DNA of 7,772 nucleotides from positions 1 to 7,772 of the forward strand of contig CABQOK010000056.1 in assembly GCA_902465755.1 (NCBI GenBank). The letters are read 5' to 3'. The position numbers were made by a program, and so were the translations under genes. Source of the stretch: an uncultured Anaerococcus sp. Its GTDB lineage: Bacteria > Bacillota > Clostridia > Tissierellales > Peptoniphilaceae. Below are positions 1 to 7,578 of the stretch, piece by piece. Each line of letters begins with the position of its first letter. The stretch's first letter is position 1. A model generated the notes under the pieces. The model was not told the DNA's origin. It made no database searches and worked only from the letters and a program-made list of their open reading frames with translations.

Positions 1-1162
1 AGCAATCAAGATAGTTTTCCCTACACCATACGAAAAAGCTGTAGAAGAACTTGGCCTTGAAGTAATCGACCAACCATCTGTAGACCTCGACGATATCGAA
101 GAAGGAAAAGATATCACATTCAAGGTTGAAGTTGAAACAAAACCACACCCAGAACTAGGGGACTATTCAGAACTAATCGTTGAAGAAGTATCTAGTGAAG
201 TAACAGATGAAGATGTAGAAGCAGAGCTTAAGAAACAACAAGATGAAAACGCAAGACTGGTTCCAGTTGAAGATGGCGAAGCTAAGGAAGGCGATACAGC
301 AAATATCGACTTTGATGGTTTCCTTGATGGAGAAAGATTCGAAGGCGGTAAGGCAGAAAATTACGACCTAGTTCTTGGATCAAATACCTTTATCGAAGGC
401 TTTGAAGGACAAGTAGCAGGCCACAAGGTTGGAGATAAGTTCGACGTTAACGTAACCTTCCCAGAAGATTACCAAGCAAAAGAATTCCAAGGAAAGGATG
501 CTAAGTTTGAAGTTGAAATCAACTCAATTACTAGAAAAGAGCTTCCAGAACTAGACGATGAATTCGCAAAAGACATCTCAGAATTCGACACACTTGACGA
601 ATTAAAAAACAACCTAAGAGAAAAACTTGCTGAAGAGAAAAAAGATTACGCTAAAAACCTAATCCAAAACCAAGCAATCGAAGCTCTAGTTAAGAAATCT
701 GAAGTAAGCGCACCAAGACCAATGGTTGATGCTGAAATCGACTACGAACTACAAAACCTAGATCAAAGACTTCAACAAATGGGTATTACCCTAGCTCAAT
801 ATATCGAGATGACAAAGATGGATATCAACCAAATCCGTGACCAATACAGAGCTCAAGCAGAAGCTAGAGTTAAGGCAAATCTCGTTATAGACGAAGTTGC
901 TCTTAAAGAAGGTATAGAAGTTACAGAAGAAGAAAAAGAAAACGAAATCAAAGAAGCAGCAGAAAATTATGGAGTAGATGATCTTGAGAAATTCAAAGAA
1001 CTTTTCGCTAAAAACATCTCTGATAAGACTCTAGAAGAAAACATCATGAGAAGAAAAGCAGTTGAACTTCTTACAGAAAACGCCAAAGCTCTTCCTCACG
1101 AAGAATACCACAAGGCAGTTGGAGAAGTTGGTCACGACCACGAGGAAGGCGAAGATAAATAA
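1..1162 (+). CDS. tig: Trigger factor, ribosome-associated chaperone and prolyl isomerase (5' end missing)
   Basis: The frame is open from base 2 to the TAA at 1160-1162 and gives 386 residues. Alignment from memory to E. coli trigger factor suggests about 70 N-terminal residues lie outside the window, including the ribosome-docking GFRxGK loop. The FKBP-type isomerase domain runs from about base 290 to 530; GDTANIDFDG and the later GFEGQVAGHKVGD segment are diagnostic. The C-terminal substrate-cradle domain follows (about 540-1100) and contains KELPELDDEFAKD. The family binds nascent chains at the ribosome exit tunnel and delays misfolding. The protein ends in a hydrophilic His/Asp/Glu tail (GHDHEEGEDK). 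Codon use is strongly biased (AAC, GAC, ATC, TTC, AGA), as expected for an abundant protein. clpP starts 24 nt downstream with no terminator between them, so cotranscription is likely. Confidence 0.97.
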   Translation, partial: AIKIVFPTPYEKAVEELGLEVIDQPSVDLDDIEEGKDITFKVEVETKPHPELGDYSELIVEEVSSEVTDEDVEAELKKQQDENARLVPVEDGEAKEGDTANIDFDGFLDGERFEGGKAENYDLVLGSNTFIEGFEGQVAGHKVGDKFDVNVTFPEDYQAKEFQGKDAKFEVEINSITRKELPELDDEFAKDISEFDTLDELKNNLREKLAEEKKDYAKNLIQNQAIEALVKKSEVSAPRPMVDAEIDYELQNLDQRLQQMGITLAQYIEMTKMDINQIRDQYRAQAEARVKANLVIDEVALKEGIEVTEEEKENEIKEAAENYGVDDLEKFKELFAKNISDKTLEENIMRRKAVELLTENAKALPHEEYHKAVGEVGHDHEEGEDK

Positions 1163-1186
1163 GCTCCATTTAGATAAGGAGATAAA

Positions 1187-1780
1187 ATGATTCCTAAAAA
1201 TTATTTAGTACCAACAGTTGTAGAACAAACAAATAGAGGCGAGAGAGCCTATGACATATATTCAAGACTTCTAAAAGACAGGATAATCTTCCTATCAGGT
1301 GAAGTTCGTGATGAAATATCTGATATAATCATAGCCCAACTACTATTTCTAGAAAGCGAAGATCCTGATAAGGACATCCAATTTTATATCAACTCTCCTG
1401 GCGGAGTTGTAACAAGCGGACTTGCTATATACGATACAATGAACTACATCAAACCTGATGTATCCACAATCTGTATAGGTCAAGCTGCATCAATGGCGGC
1501 AGTCCTTCTATCATCAGGAGCAAAGGGAAAAAGATACTCCCTACCTAGCTCAAACATCATGATCCACCAACCTTCTGGTGGAGCCCAAGGACAAGCTAGC
1601 GATATTGTTATACAAGCTGAACAAATAATTAAGATAAAAGAAAGACTAAACAAAATCCTTTCTGATAATACAGGACAAAGTCTAAAGAAGATAGAAAAAG
1701 ATACCGATAGGGACTTTGCTATGACCGCGGCTGAAGCGTTAGAGGATGGTCTAATCGATAAAGTAATTGAAAGTAAGTAG
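1187..1780 (+). CDS. clpP: ATP-dependent Clp protease proteolytic subunit ClpP
   Basis: The protein has 197 residues, the usual ClpP length. It forms the tetradecameric serine-protease chamber that degrades cytosolic proteins fed in by ClpX or ClpC. The catalytic triad is visible: Ser102 in GQAASMAA, His127 in MIHQP and Asp176 in DTDRDF, at the E. coli mature spacing plus five. The oxyanion glycines are in NSPGG (69-73). The N-terminus [29 protein letters not shown] is the normal start, here without a long propeptide. AAGGAG at 1176-1181 lies 5 nt before the ATG and fixes the start. clpX follows after 6 nt, so the ATPase and peptidase are made from one message. I see no CtsR-type heptad operator (GGTCAAA repeats) or CIRCE element in the short upstream gap, so heat-shock control, if any, acts upstream of this window. 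Confidence 0.98.
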   Translation: MIPKNYLVPTVVEQTNRGERAYDIYSRLLKDRIIFLSGEVRDEISDIIIAQLLFLESEDPDKDIQFYINSPGGVVTSGLAIYDTMNYIKPDVSTICIGQAASMAAVLLSSGAKGKRYSLPSSNIMIHQPSGGAQGQASDIVIQAEQIIKIKERLNKILSDNTGQSLKKIEKDTDRDFAMTAAEALEDGLIDKVIESK

Positions 1781-1786
1781 GAATAA

Positions 1787-3001
1787 ATGTCTGATTACGA
1801 ACAAAAAGAAATAAGATGTTCTTTTTGTGGCAAGGATAGCTCACAAGTTAAAAGAATTATAGCTGGTCCTAATGCTTATATTTGCAACGAATGTGTCGAC
1901 TTATGTCACGAGATTATAGCCCAAGAGACTAATTCGTCAAGTGAGTTTTCGGCTGATATCGACCTATCAACACCAAAAGAGATAAAGGAATTCCTAGACT
2001 CTTATGTTATAGGCCAGGATGATGCCAAAAAGACCCTCTCTGTTGCAGTATATAACCACTACAAAAGAATTAATAGCAATGAAGAAGATAGCGAGATAGA
2101 GCTACAAAAATCAAATATATTAATGCTAGGTCCAACTGGTTCAGGAAAGACCCTCCTTGCTCAAACTCTTGCTCGCAAGCTAAATGTACCTTTTGCTATA
2201 GCAGATGCGACAAGTCTTACTGAGGCAGGTTATGTAGGTGAGGATGTGGAAAATATTATCCTAAAACTCGTCCAAGCCGCAGATTACGATATCGATATAG
2301 CAGAACGTGGAATTATCTATGTAGATGAGATAGATAAGATCACAAGAAAAAGCGAAAATCCATCTATAACCCGTGATGTGTCTGGTGAAGGTGTCCAACA
2401 AGCCCTCCTTAAACTAATTGAGGGAACAGAAGCAAATGTCCCTCCTCAAGGAGGAAGGAAGCACCCTAGCCAAGAGTATATTCAAGTAGATACGACAAAT
2501 ATTCTCTTTATCCTAGGCGGGGCCTTCGATGGAATTGAAGATATAATAAGTAGGAGACTTTCTGAAAAGACCATAGGCTTTGGGGCAAGTGTTACAAGAA
2601 ACGCTAGCGCAAGCCTTAAGGAAGTTAATACAGAAGACCTCCTTAAGTACGGACTCATTCCGGAATTTATAGGAAGGGTGCCTATAGTGGTAAGCCTTGA
2701 TGCTCTAGAAGTTGACTCTTTAGTCAAAATCCTAAAGGAGCCAAAAAACTCCTTCGTAAGACAATACCAAAAGCTCTTCGAACTAGATGGTGTTAAGCTT
2801 ACATTTGAGGATGAGGCATTAGAAAAGATTGCCGAAAAGGCCTACAATCAAAAGACTGGTGCCAGAGGACTAAGGACCATAATGGAAAATCTCCTCCTAG
2901 ATCTCATGTTTGAAATTCCTTCAATAGATGATCTAGAAGAAGTTATTGTTACAAAAGAGTCTATAGATGATAAGGAAAAATTAGTTTATAAGAAAAGATA
3001 G
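1787..3001 (+). CDS. clpX: ATP-dependent Clp protease ATP-binding subunit ClpX
   Basis: The protein has 404 residues. ClpX is the hexameric AAA+ unfoldase that recognises tagged substrates and threads them into ClpP. The N-terminal zinc-binding domain has Cys11, Cys14, Cys33 and Cys36. Walker A is GPTGSGKT (115-122) and Walker B is IIYVDEID (176-183). The pore-1 loop is GYVG (148-151) and the RKH substrate loop is 224-226. The IGF tripeptide that docks on ClpP is at 263-265, the probable arginine finger is Arg297 in PEFIGRVP, and sensor 2 is GARGLR (358-363). All the elements of a ClpP-partnered ClpX are therefore present. The ATG follows the clpP stop by 6 nt. Its only Shine-Dalgarno candidate, TAGGA, overlaps the clpP stop codon, which suggests translation coupled to clpP. 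Confidence 0.98.
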   Translation: MSDYEQKEIRCSFCGKDSSQVKRIIAGPNAYICNECVDLCHEIIAQETNSSSEFSADIDLSTPKEIKEFLDSYVIGQDDAKKTLSVAVYNHYKRINSNEEDSEIELQKSNILMLGPTGSGKTLLAQTLARKLNVPFAIADATSLTEAGYVGEDVENIILKLVQAADYDIDIAERGIIYVDEIDKITRKSENPSITRDVSGEGVQQALLKLIEGTEANVPPQGGRKHPSQEYIQVDTTNILFILGGAFDGIEDIISRRLSEKTIGFGASVTRNASASLKEVNTEDLLKYGLIPEFIGRVPIVVSLDALEVDSLVKILKEPKNSFVRQYQKLFELDGVKLTFEDEALEKIAEKAYNQKTGARGLRTIMENLLLDLMFEIPSIDDLEEVIVTKESIDDKEKLVYKKR

Positions 3002-3002
3002 A

Positions 3003-3119
3003 AAGATGGGGTTGTTGCCGAATGAACAATCGTCCAGGTATCATTAACTTAGCTTTTTGATGAAAGATTATGCTTAATGAATGACGATAGTATTCATAAA
3101 TTTGCAACAACCCCATTTT
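3003..3119. repeat. 117-nt imperfect palindrome, MITE-like, between clpX and lon
   Basis: The arms ATGGGGTTGTTGC (3006-3018) and GCAACAACCCCAT (3104-3116) are perfect 13-bp inverted repeats. Two further A-T pairs and one G-T pair extend them to 3003/3119. The interior also pairs in order: GAAT 3020-3023 with ATTC 3092-3095, ATCGTC 3029-3034 with GACGAT 3083-3088, and TCATTAA 3041-3047 with TTAATGA 3074-3080. A small CTTT/AAAG hairpin (3053-3066) closes the top. The ends read GGGGTTGTTGC inward from both sides, as in a terminal-inverted-repeat element. Flanking AT on each side could be a 2-bp duplication or part of the palindrome. There is no coding frame of useful length. It could instead be a structured RNA that separates clpX from lon expression. 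The structure is seen directly; the MITE origin is inferred. Confidence 0.7.
3015..3044 (+). promoter_or_regulatory. Possible sigma-A-type promoter ahead of lon, inside the palindrome
   Basis: TTGCCG (3015-3020) and TATCAT (3039-3044) resemble -35 and -10 boxes with an 18-bp spacer. The -10 matches TATAAT at five of six positions and the -35 matches TTGACA at four of six. The site lies about 90 nt before the lon ATG and would give lon and engB a transcript separate from clpPX. A+T-rich DNA gives such matches often, so this is only a candidate. Confidence 0.25.
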
Positions 3120-3134
3120 ATAGCGAGGTAAAAG

Positions 3135-5465
3135 ATGACAGATGTTTATGAAATAAGTGAAAATAAATATCCTCTTATAGCCCTAAGGGGCTACTGGCCA
3201 ATGCCAACTACCTTCCTAAGTTTCGATGCCAAAAGAAGTATTTCGGTAAATGCAGTTGAAGATGCAAGGCTTAGAAATACCAATCTGTTTTTGGTAAACC
3301 AAAAGGATGTCTTCGATGACAATCCCAAAAAGGAAGGCCTCTACGAATTTGGTATAGTAGCAAGCATAAAAGATACCTTCGAGCTTCCAAATGGTGTGAC
3401 AAGAGTCTTTGTAGATCCAAAAGGAGTGGCAAGACTTGATGATCTAGAGGTATCCGAGGGCTTTCTAAAAGCTACTGTAAGCGAGTACCACTACAGGGAG
3501 GAAGAGGAAAAAGATAAGGAAAATCTCCTATCCCTAAAGAAGATCTTGATAGATGACTTCAAGGAATATATCAGCCTTGATAACAATGCCCTTGATGAAA
3601 TAGCCTACAGTCTCATAGAGATTGATAACTTCCACAGGCTAGTTGATGTGATAACCTTCCACCTAGAGCTTGCTCCGAAGGAATATTACCAAATACTCGA
3701 GACTATCGACACAGAAAAGAGGATGCTAGCCCTCCATGAGATAATCACTAAGGAAATTAGCCTTAAGAAGCTATCTAAGGAGATAGAAAAACAGGTTCAA
3801 GATAATATCAACAAGAGCCAAAAGGACTATTATCTAAGAGAGAAGATGGAAGTCCTAAAGAAAGAAATCAATGAAAATAACGGAGAGGCCAAGTCTGAGG
3901 CTGACTATTATAGGAAAAAAATAAAGGCTATAAAGCTTGATAAGGAAAGCAAGAAGTCACTAGAGAAGGATATCGAAAGAATCGACTCCCTACCAGAGAT
4001 GAGTCCAGACTATGGAGTTTTGTCTGCTTATCTTGACTTTGTGGTATCCCTTCCTTGGAATAAGCTTAGCAAGGATGTAATAGACATCAATAGGGCAGAG
4101 AAAATCCTAGACGAAGACCACTACGGACTTAGCGATGTAAAGGAAAGAATCCTAGAATCTATAGCAGTTAGACAAAAGAACAAGAACTCCAAGGGATCTG
4201 TGATTTGTCTAGTAGGACCTCCTGGTGTCGGAAAGACATCTATAGCCAAGTCCATAGCCCGAGCTCTTGATAGGAAGTTTGTCTCTATGAGACTCGGTGG
4301 AGTGACCGATGAATCAGAAATCAGAGGACACAGAAGGACCTATGTCGGAGCTATGGCAGGAAGGGTCCTTGCAAATATCGACAGGATCAATGTCAAAAAT
4401 CCTGTCTTTCTCCTAGATGAGATCGACAAACTAGGGTCAGATTTTAGGGGAGATCCATCAAGTGCCCTCCTAGAAGTCCTTGACCCAGAACAAAACGATA
4501 AGTTTATCGATAGATACCTAGATATTCCTTTCGACCTTTCAGATGTCTTCTTTATCACAACAGCAAATGACGCCAATGAAATCCCTGATGCCCTCTACGA
4601 CAGGCTAGAAGTAATAGACCTATCAGGCTATACAATAAGTGAGAAAGAATCCATAGCCAAGAAATATCTAGTGGCTAAAGAGATGGAAAACAATGGTCTT
4701 AAGGAAGATGAAATTACTATATCAGATGCAGTAATTGAAAAAATCATCAAAAACTACACCAGAGAGGCAGGGGTCAGAGAACTTGAAAGACTAATTGCCA
4801 AGATTTGTAGAAGGGCAGTCAAAGAAATCCTAGCTGGTAAGGATAAGGTTCGTGTTTCTATGCAAAATTACACAAAATACCTAGGCAGGGAGAGATTCCT
4901 CGATGATGCTATAGAAAAAGAAGACCAAGTAGGCCTTGTAAATGGACTAGCTTGGACTTCTGTTGGTGGAACCATGCTGGCTGTTGAGGCAAATGTCATG
5001 GAAGGTAAAGGCAATGTCGAAATGACAGGTTCTCTGGGAGATGTTATGAAAGAATCCGGCCAAGTAGCCATGGCCTACATTAGGTCGAACCAACAGAGTC
5101 TTGGAATCCGTGGGAAGTTCTACGAAAATAAGGACATCCACGTCCATTTCCCAGAAGGAGCAACACCAAAAGACGGTCCTTCTGCAGGAATCACTATGAC
5201 AACCGCTATGGTATCAGCCCTTACAGGTAAGAAGGTAAGAAGCGATATAGCGATGACTGGAGAAGTCACAATTCGTGGCAATGTCTTAGCAATAGGAGGC
5301 CTTAAGGAAAAGGCCCTAGCAGCCTACTCCTACGGAATCAAAAACGTCATAATTCCAAAAGAAAATGAAAGAGATACAGAAGATATACCAAAAGAGATCA
5401 GAGATAAGATTAACTTTATCACAGTCTCCAAGGTAGCTGAAGTAATAGAAAAGGCCCTAGTATGA
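3135..5465 (+). CDS. lon: ATP-dependent protease Lon (LonA)
   Basis: The protein has 776 residues, close to the 774-784 of classical LonA. Lon is a homohexamer in the cytosol that unfolds and degrades damaged and regulatory proteins in one polypeptide. The N-terminal substrate-binding domain begins at PLIALRG (13-19) and is followed by a charged coiled-coil segment (about 205-300). The AAA+ module has the SLPW linker near 305, Walker A GPPGVGKT (361-368), pore-loop YVG (403-405), Walker B LLDEID (426-431) and the probable arginine finger Arg490. The C-terminal protease domain carries the catalytic dyad Ser683 (PKDGPSAG) and Lys726 (GGLKEK). No transmembrane insertion is seen, which excludes LonB. 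GAGGT at 3125-3129 sits 5 nt before the ATG. The TGA stop overlaps the engB start. The N-domain sequence after ALRG ([16 protein letters not shown]) departs from the common ALRGLVVFP pattern. Confidence 0.98.
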   Translation: MTDVYEISENKYPLIALRGYWPMPTTFLSFDAKRSISVNAVEDARLRNTNLFLVNQKDVFDDNPKKEGLYEFGIVASIKDTFELPNGVTRVFVDPKGVARLDDLEVSEGFLKATVSEYHYREEEEKDKENLLSLKKILIDDFKEYISLDNNALDEIAYSLIEIDNFHRLVDVITFHLELAPKEYYQILETIDTEKRMLALHEIITKEISLKKLSKEIEKQVQDNINKSQKDYYLREKMEVLKKEINENNGEAKSEADYYRKKIKAIKLDKESKKSLEKDIERIDSLPEMSPDYGVLSAYLDFVVSLPWNKLSKDVIDINRAEKILDEDHYGLSDVKERILESIAVRQKNKNSKGSVICLVGPPGVGKTSIAKSIARALDRKFVSMRLGGVTDESEIRGHRRTYVGAMAGRVLANIDRINVKNPVFLLDEIDKLGSDFRGDPSSALLEVLDPEQNDKFIDRYLDIPFDLSDVFFITTANDANEIPDALYDRLEVIDLSGYTISEKESIAKKYLVAKEMENNGLKEDEITISDAVIEKIIKNYTREAGVRELERLIAKICRRAVKEILAGKDKVRVSMQNYTKYLGRERFLDDAIEKEDQVGLVNGLAWTSVGGTMLAVEANVMEGKGNVEMTGSLGDVMKESGQVAMAYIRSNQQSLGIRGKFYENKDIHVHFPEGATPKDGPSAGITMTTAMVSALTGKKVRSDIAMTGEVTIRGNVLAIGGLKEKALAAYSYGIKNVIIPKENERDTEDIPKEIRDKINFITVSKVAEVIEKALV

Positions 5466-6049
5466 AGATAAAAAACATTGAACTAGAACAAGTTGCAGGC
5501 TTTAGGGAGCAATGGCCAAGGGAAGACTTGCCTGAGCTTGCCTTTGTAGGAAGAAGTAATGTAGGTAAGTCTTCCTTTATCAATTCCTTCCTCGGAAGAA
5601 AAAAGCTTGCCAAGACTTCCTCTGTCCCAGGAAAGACCAGGACTATCAATTTTTATAGGATAAATGATAAGTTTAGGTTAGTAGACCTTCCAGGCTACGG
5701 CTATGCCAAGGTCAGCAAGAAGGAGAAGGCCAAGTGGGATAAGCTAATTAACGAATATCTCCACCAAAGGGAAGCCCTAAGAGAAGTCTTCCTCCTAGTT
5801 GATATTAGACACGAGCCAACAGCTCTTGATAAGCAGATGTATGATTGGATAAGAGAAACGGGCTTTACAGGCTTTGTAATCGCAACCAAGTTTGACAAGA
5901 TTAAGAAAAGCCAGACCCAAAAACATATTAAACAAATCATGAAAAAACTAGAGATCGACGACGAAGGCCTAATATTTGCCTATTCTTCAGAGACCAAACA
6001 CAACAAGGACGTCCTAGAAGAACAAGTCGATGTGATAATTAATTATTAA
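5462..6049 (+). CDS. engB: Ribosome biogenesis GTP-binding protein EngB/YsxC
   Basis: The protein has 195 residues, the normal size for this TRAFAC-class GTPase (YihA in E. coli, YsxC in Bacillus), which acts late in 50S subunit assembly. Motifs seen are G1 GRSNVGKS (30-37), the PGKT G2 region with Thr59 (56-59), G3 DLPG (75-78) in the family-typical DLPGYGYA, G4 TKFD (142-145) and a G5-like SSE (175-177). The ATG overlaps the lon TGA as ATGA (5462-5465), and AAGG at 5451-5454 inside lon is 7 nt upstream, so translation is probably coupled to lon. Linkage to lon is widespread in Firmicutes. No terminator lies in the 28 nt between its TAA and the probable IS border; the first strong + strand terminator is inside the IS at 6146-6170. 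The gene appears complete. Confidence 0.98.
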   Translation: MKIKNIELEQVAGFREQWPREDLPELAFVGRSNVGKSSFINSFLGRKKLAKTSSVPGKTRTINFYRINDKFRLVDLPGYGYAKVSKKEKAKWDKLINEYLHQREALREVFLLVDIRHEPTALDKQMYDWIRETGFTGFVIATKFDKIKKSQTQKHIKQIMKKLEIDDEGLIFAYSSETKHNKDVLEEQVDVIINY

Positions 6050-6053
6050 AGTC

Positions 6054-6071
6054 TAACCCCAAAGTCTAGAC
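6054..6071. repeat. IS-end-like motif directly after engB, related to the adjacent IS end
   Basis: TAACCCCAAAGTCTAGAC begins 5 nt after the engB stop and resembles the IS end TGACCCCAAAAAGTTGGAC at 6078-6096, in the same orientation and 24 nt away. They agree at roughly 13 of 18 aligned positions with one gap, including ACCCCAAA and the final GAC. It also overlaps a short direct repeat, AGTCTA at 6050-6055 and 6063-6068. It may be the remnant end of an older related IS or a target site that resembles the IS end. The likeness is visible; the origin is inferred. Confidence 0.45.
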
Positions 6072-6096
6072 ATAAGGTGACCCCAAAAAGTTGGAC

Positions 6097-6135
6097 CTAA
6101 TACCAGGACTGGTGGTTTACTAGTTCTGGTATTAG
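6097..6135. repeat. Subterminal inverted repeat inside the IS end
   Basis: CTAATACCAG (6097-6106) and CTGGTATTAG (6126-6135) are perfect 10-bp inverted repeats. GACT/AGTT (6107-6110/6122-6125) extends the stem to 14 pairs in + strand RNA with one G-U pair. The loop is about 11 nt. It directly abuts the terminal repeat of the IS, downstream of orfB. No U-run follows on the - strand, so it is unlikely to be a terminator there. It could be a transposase-binding, RNA-stability or antitermination structure. Confidence 0.6.
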
Positions 6136-6145
6136 TTTATTACTT

Positions 6146-6170
6146 TCCACCCCTAGGGGTGGATTTTTTT
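6146..6170 (+). terminator. Rho-independent terminator inside the IS, facing the transposase
   Basis: TCCACCCC (6146-6153) pairs perfectly with GGGGTGGA (6156-6163) and is followed by seven T (6164-6170), a classical intrinsic terminator on the + strand. The T-run abuts and overlaps the orfB stop codon (6169-6171). On the - strand the hairpin is not followed by a U-run. It therefore stops transcripts leaving engB and prevents antisense RNA across the transposase genes. No other + strand terminator lies between engB and this point, so it probably ends the host operon. Confidence 0.85.
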
Positions 6171-7002
6171 AAGCCGCATTCTTTTCTCTATATTCCACCG
6201 GACTTAAATATCCTAACTTTTCTTTTATTCTGTATTTATTGTAATATTCGATATATTCTTCTAATGTTTCTTTTAATTCTTCATATGAATAGAATTTATT
6301 TCCATAGTATATTTCTTGTTTTAATATCCCAAAGAAGTTTTCCATTGGTGAGTTATCTAGACAGTTTCCTTTTCTTGACATTGACTGGGTTATTCCTTCA
6401 TCGTCTAGTCTTGATGTATATTGTTTTACTTGATAGGCCCATCCTTGGTCTGAATGAAATATTCTATTACTCTTGTTCACACTTGTTATTTCTATTGCTT
6501 CATCTAAAGCTTTTAGTATTGGTTCTAGTGTCGGTTTCTTTGATATTTCATAGCTTATGATTTCACTATTGTACATATCTAGATATGGGTTTAGGTAAAG
6601 TTTTTTTACTTGGTAATTTCCTTTTTTGTCTTTTTCTAAGTATTTAAATTCTGTTGTGTCTGTTGTTATTTGTGTATATGGCATTTCTATTTTGAATTTT
6701 CTATTTATTTCATTATCGGCAATTTTACCTATTGTTCCTTTGTATGATGAATATTTTCTTGTTTTCCTTGAGAAGTTTGTTACTTGAAGTTTTAATTTTT
6801 GTATTAGTTTTTGTACTTTCTTCTTGTTTATTAGTAGCCCTTGTCTTCTCAATATACCTGTGATTCTTCTATATCCATAGTTTGGATTATCTTTTCTAAT
6901 TTCTATTATTTTCCTCTCTAGATGCTCATCCTTATTTGGTCTGTCTAAGCGTTTTTGCCAATACATGTAGGTTGATTTTGGCATTTTGAAATATTCTAAC
7001 AA
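6169..7002 (-). CDS. IS150-type transposase OrfB (DDE catalytic part)
   Basis: The reading frame gives 277 residues from a TTG at 7002. That TTG is probably not the real start, because the frame is open back through the slippery run at 7089 and the family-typical residues before it (IIKSLRDKFKLKDLL) lie upstream of it. OrfB is probably made only as the C-terminal part of an OrfAB fusion of about 469 residues. An HTH_21-like region spans about 26-82 (NPNYGYRRI). The integrase-core catalytic triad is Asp115 (TTDTTEF), Asp185 (HSDQG) and Glu221 (SPMENFFG), with exactly 35 residues between the last two. Lys228 sits seven residues after the Glu, as in IS3 enzymes. The C-terminal YYNKYRIKEKLGYLSPVEY motif is complete. 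No stop or frame damage is seen, so the enzyme could be active. The frame ends against the terminator at 6146-6170. Confidence 0.95.
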   Translation of the reverse strand: MLEYFKMPKSTYMYWQKRLDRPNKDEHLERKIIEIRKDNPNYGYRRITGILRRQGLLINKKKVQKLIQKLKLQVTNFSRKTRKYSSYKGTIGKIADNEINRKFKIEMPYTQITTDTTEFKYLEKDKKGNYQVKKLYLNPYLDMYNSEIISYEISKKPTLEPILKALDEAIEITSVNKSNRIFHSDQGWAYQVKQYTSRLDDEGITQSMSRKGNCLDNSPMENFFGILKQEIYYGNKFYSYEELKETLEEYIEYYNKYRIKEKLGYLSPVEYREKNAA

Positions 7003-7025
7003 GTCTTTTAGTTTAAATTTATCTC

Positions 7026-7577
7026 TTAGTGATTTAATGATCTTAGATATTCGTCTATTTCTGATTCTGTCATTTGAGAGAATTGAATCTTTTTTTTTAG
7101 AATTTCTACTTCCATTTGAAGGTGGTAATTTTCTTCTCTTAGTTTTTCTATTTCACTTATATCTTCTTTAATTTCAGTTTTTTTAATAGGTTTCTTCTTA
7201 CCATCTCTTTCCATTTTTGAAGGCCTCCCTCTCTTTTTAGGTTTTAGTCCTTCAATTCCTTCTTCTCTAAATTCTTTTACCCATCTAACTATTATGCTTG
7301 GGTTATTGATTTTCATTTCATTAGCGATGCTTTGATAGGACATTTCTCCAGTTAAGTACAATTTTACTACTTTTAATTTAAACTCTAAAGAGTAACTATT
7401 ATTCCTTCTTGATACTTTTAGTCCATCATAACCTTGAGATTCGTAAGCATTAACCCACACTCTAATAGTTTTCTTATCTCGGATACTGTATTTTTTAGCT
7501 AATTCATTGTAGCTTATCTTACTTTCAAGATATTCTTTTACTAATTTATATTTAAATTCTGTACTATATTTCGCCAT
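7026..7577 (-). CDS. IS150-type OrfA, helix-turn-helix DNA-binding protein
   Basis: The protein has 183 residues, starting MAKYSTEFKYKLVKEYL, the usual IS150-group OrfA start. Two tandem helix-turn-helix units are seen: about 5-50 (YNELAKKYSIRDKKTIRVWV) and about 62-108 (YQSIANEMKI, then IIVRWVKEF). A basic linker rich in Lys/Arg with GRPSK (112-137) follows, then a leucine-zipper-like coiled coil (about 141-165), as expected for recognition of the IS ends and dimerisation. The last 20 residues after the frameshift site are specific to the unshifted product, which in relatives acts as a regulator. The start region is odd. The only Shine-Dalgarno-like AAGG (7588-7591) is 10 nt before the ATG, and its GG is paired in a terminator-like hairpin, so translation is likely to be poor or controlled. 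Base composition is visibly richer in A+T than that of the operon genes. Confidence 0.95.
   Translation of the reverse strand: MAKYSTEFKYKLVKEYLESKISYNELAKKYSIRDKKTIRVWVNAYESQGYDGLKVSRRNNSYSLEFKLKVVKLYLTGEMSYQSIANEMKINNPSIIVRWVKEFREEGIEGLKPKKRGRPSKMERDGKKKPIKKTEIKEDISEIEKLREENYHLQMEVEILKKKIQFSQMTESEIDEYLRSLNH
7089..7098 (-). promoter_or_regulatory. Programmed -1 frameshift site joining OrfA to OrfB
   Basis: On the - strand nine A are followed by G (A at 7098-7090, G at 7089), so the heptamer A AAA AAG is in the OrfA frame at Lys161-Lys163. OrfB lies exactly one base back. After a -1 slip the frame is open from 7089 to the orfB stop at 6169 with no interruption, giving 163 + 306 residues. OrfA continues only 20 residues past the slip. 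Weak GATTC/GAATC pairing just downstream and a GGAAG about 10 nt upstream could stimulate slippage. This arrangement is known for IS3-family elements; slippage here is inferred. Confidence 0.88.
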
Positions 7578-7578
7578 T

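Noticed and set aside
1163..1186. CtsR or CIRCE heat-shock operator ahead of clpP
   Set aside because: The 24-nt gap contains only a ribosome site; no GGTCAAA heptads or CIRCE half-sites are present here.
2482..2727. - strand open frame inside clpX
   Set aside because: It is antisense to conserved ClpX sequence, has no ribosome site and resembles no protein.
3006..3047. Thirteen-codon frame starting ATGGGGTTGTTG in the clpX-lon gap
   Set aside because: It is made from the palindrome arm, has no Shine-Dalgarno sequence and is too short to support.
3002..3134. Classical intrinsic terminator between clpX and lon
   Set aside because: The stem is long, but the loop region spans about 85 nt and only a short ATTTTA follows; efficient termination by this alone is unlikely.
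4340..5147. Three - strand open frames inside lon
   Set aside because: They mirror conserved AAA+ and protease regions of Lon and are explained by codon bias on the coding strand.
5419..5940. - strand open frames over engB
   Set aside because: They are antisense shadows of a clearly conserved GTPase.
6159..7171. + strand hydrophobic-looking frames (6159-6560, 6986-7171)
   Set aside because: They are the complement of the Lys/Glu/Asn-rich transposase; the apparent membrane proteins are an artefact of T-rich DNA.
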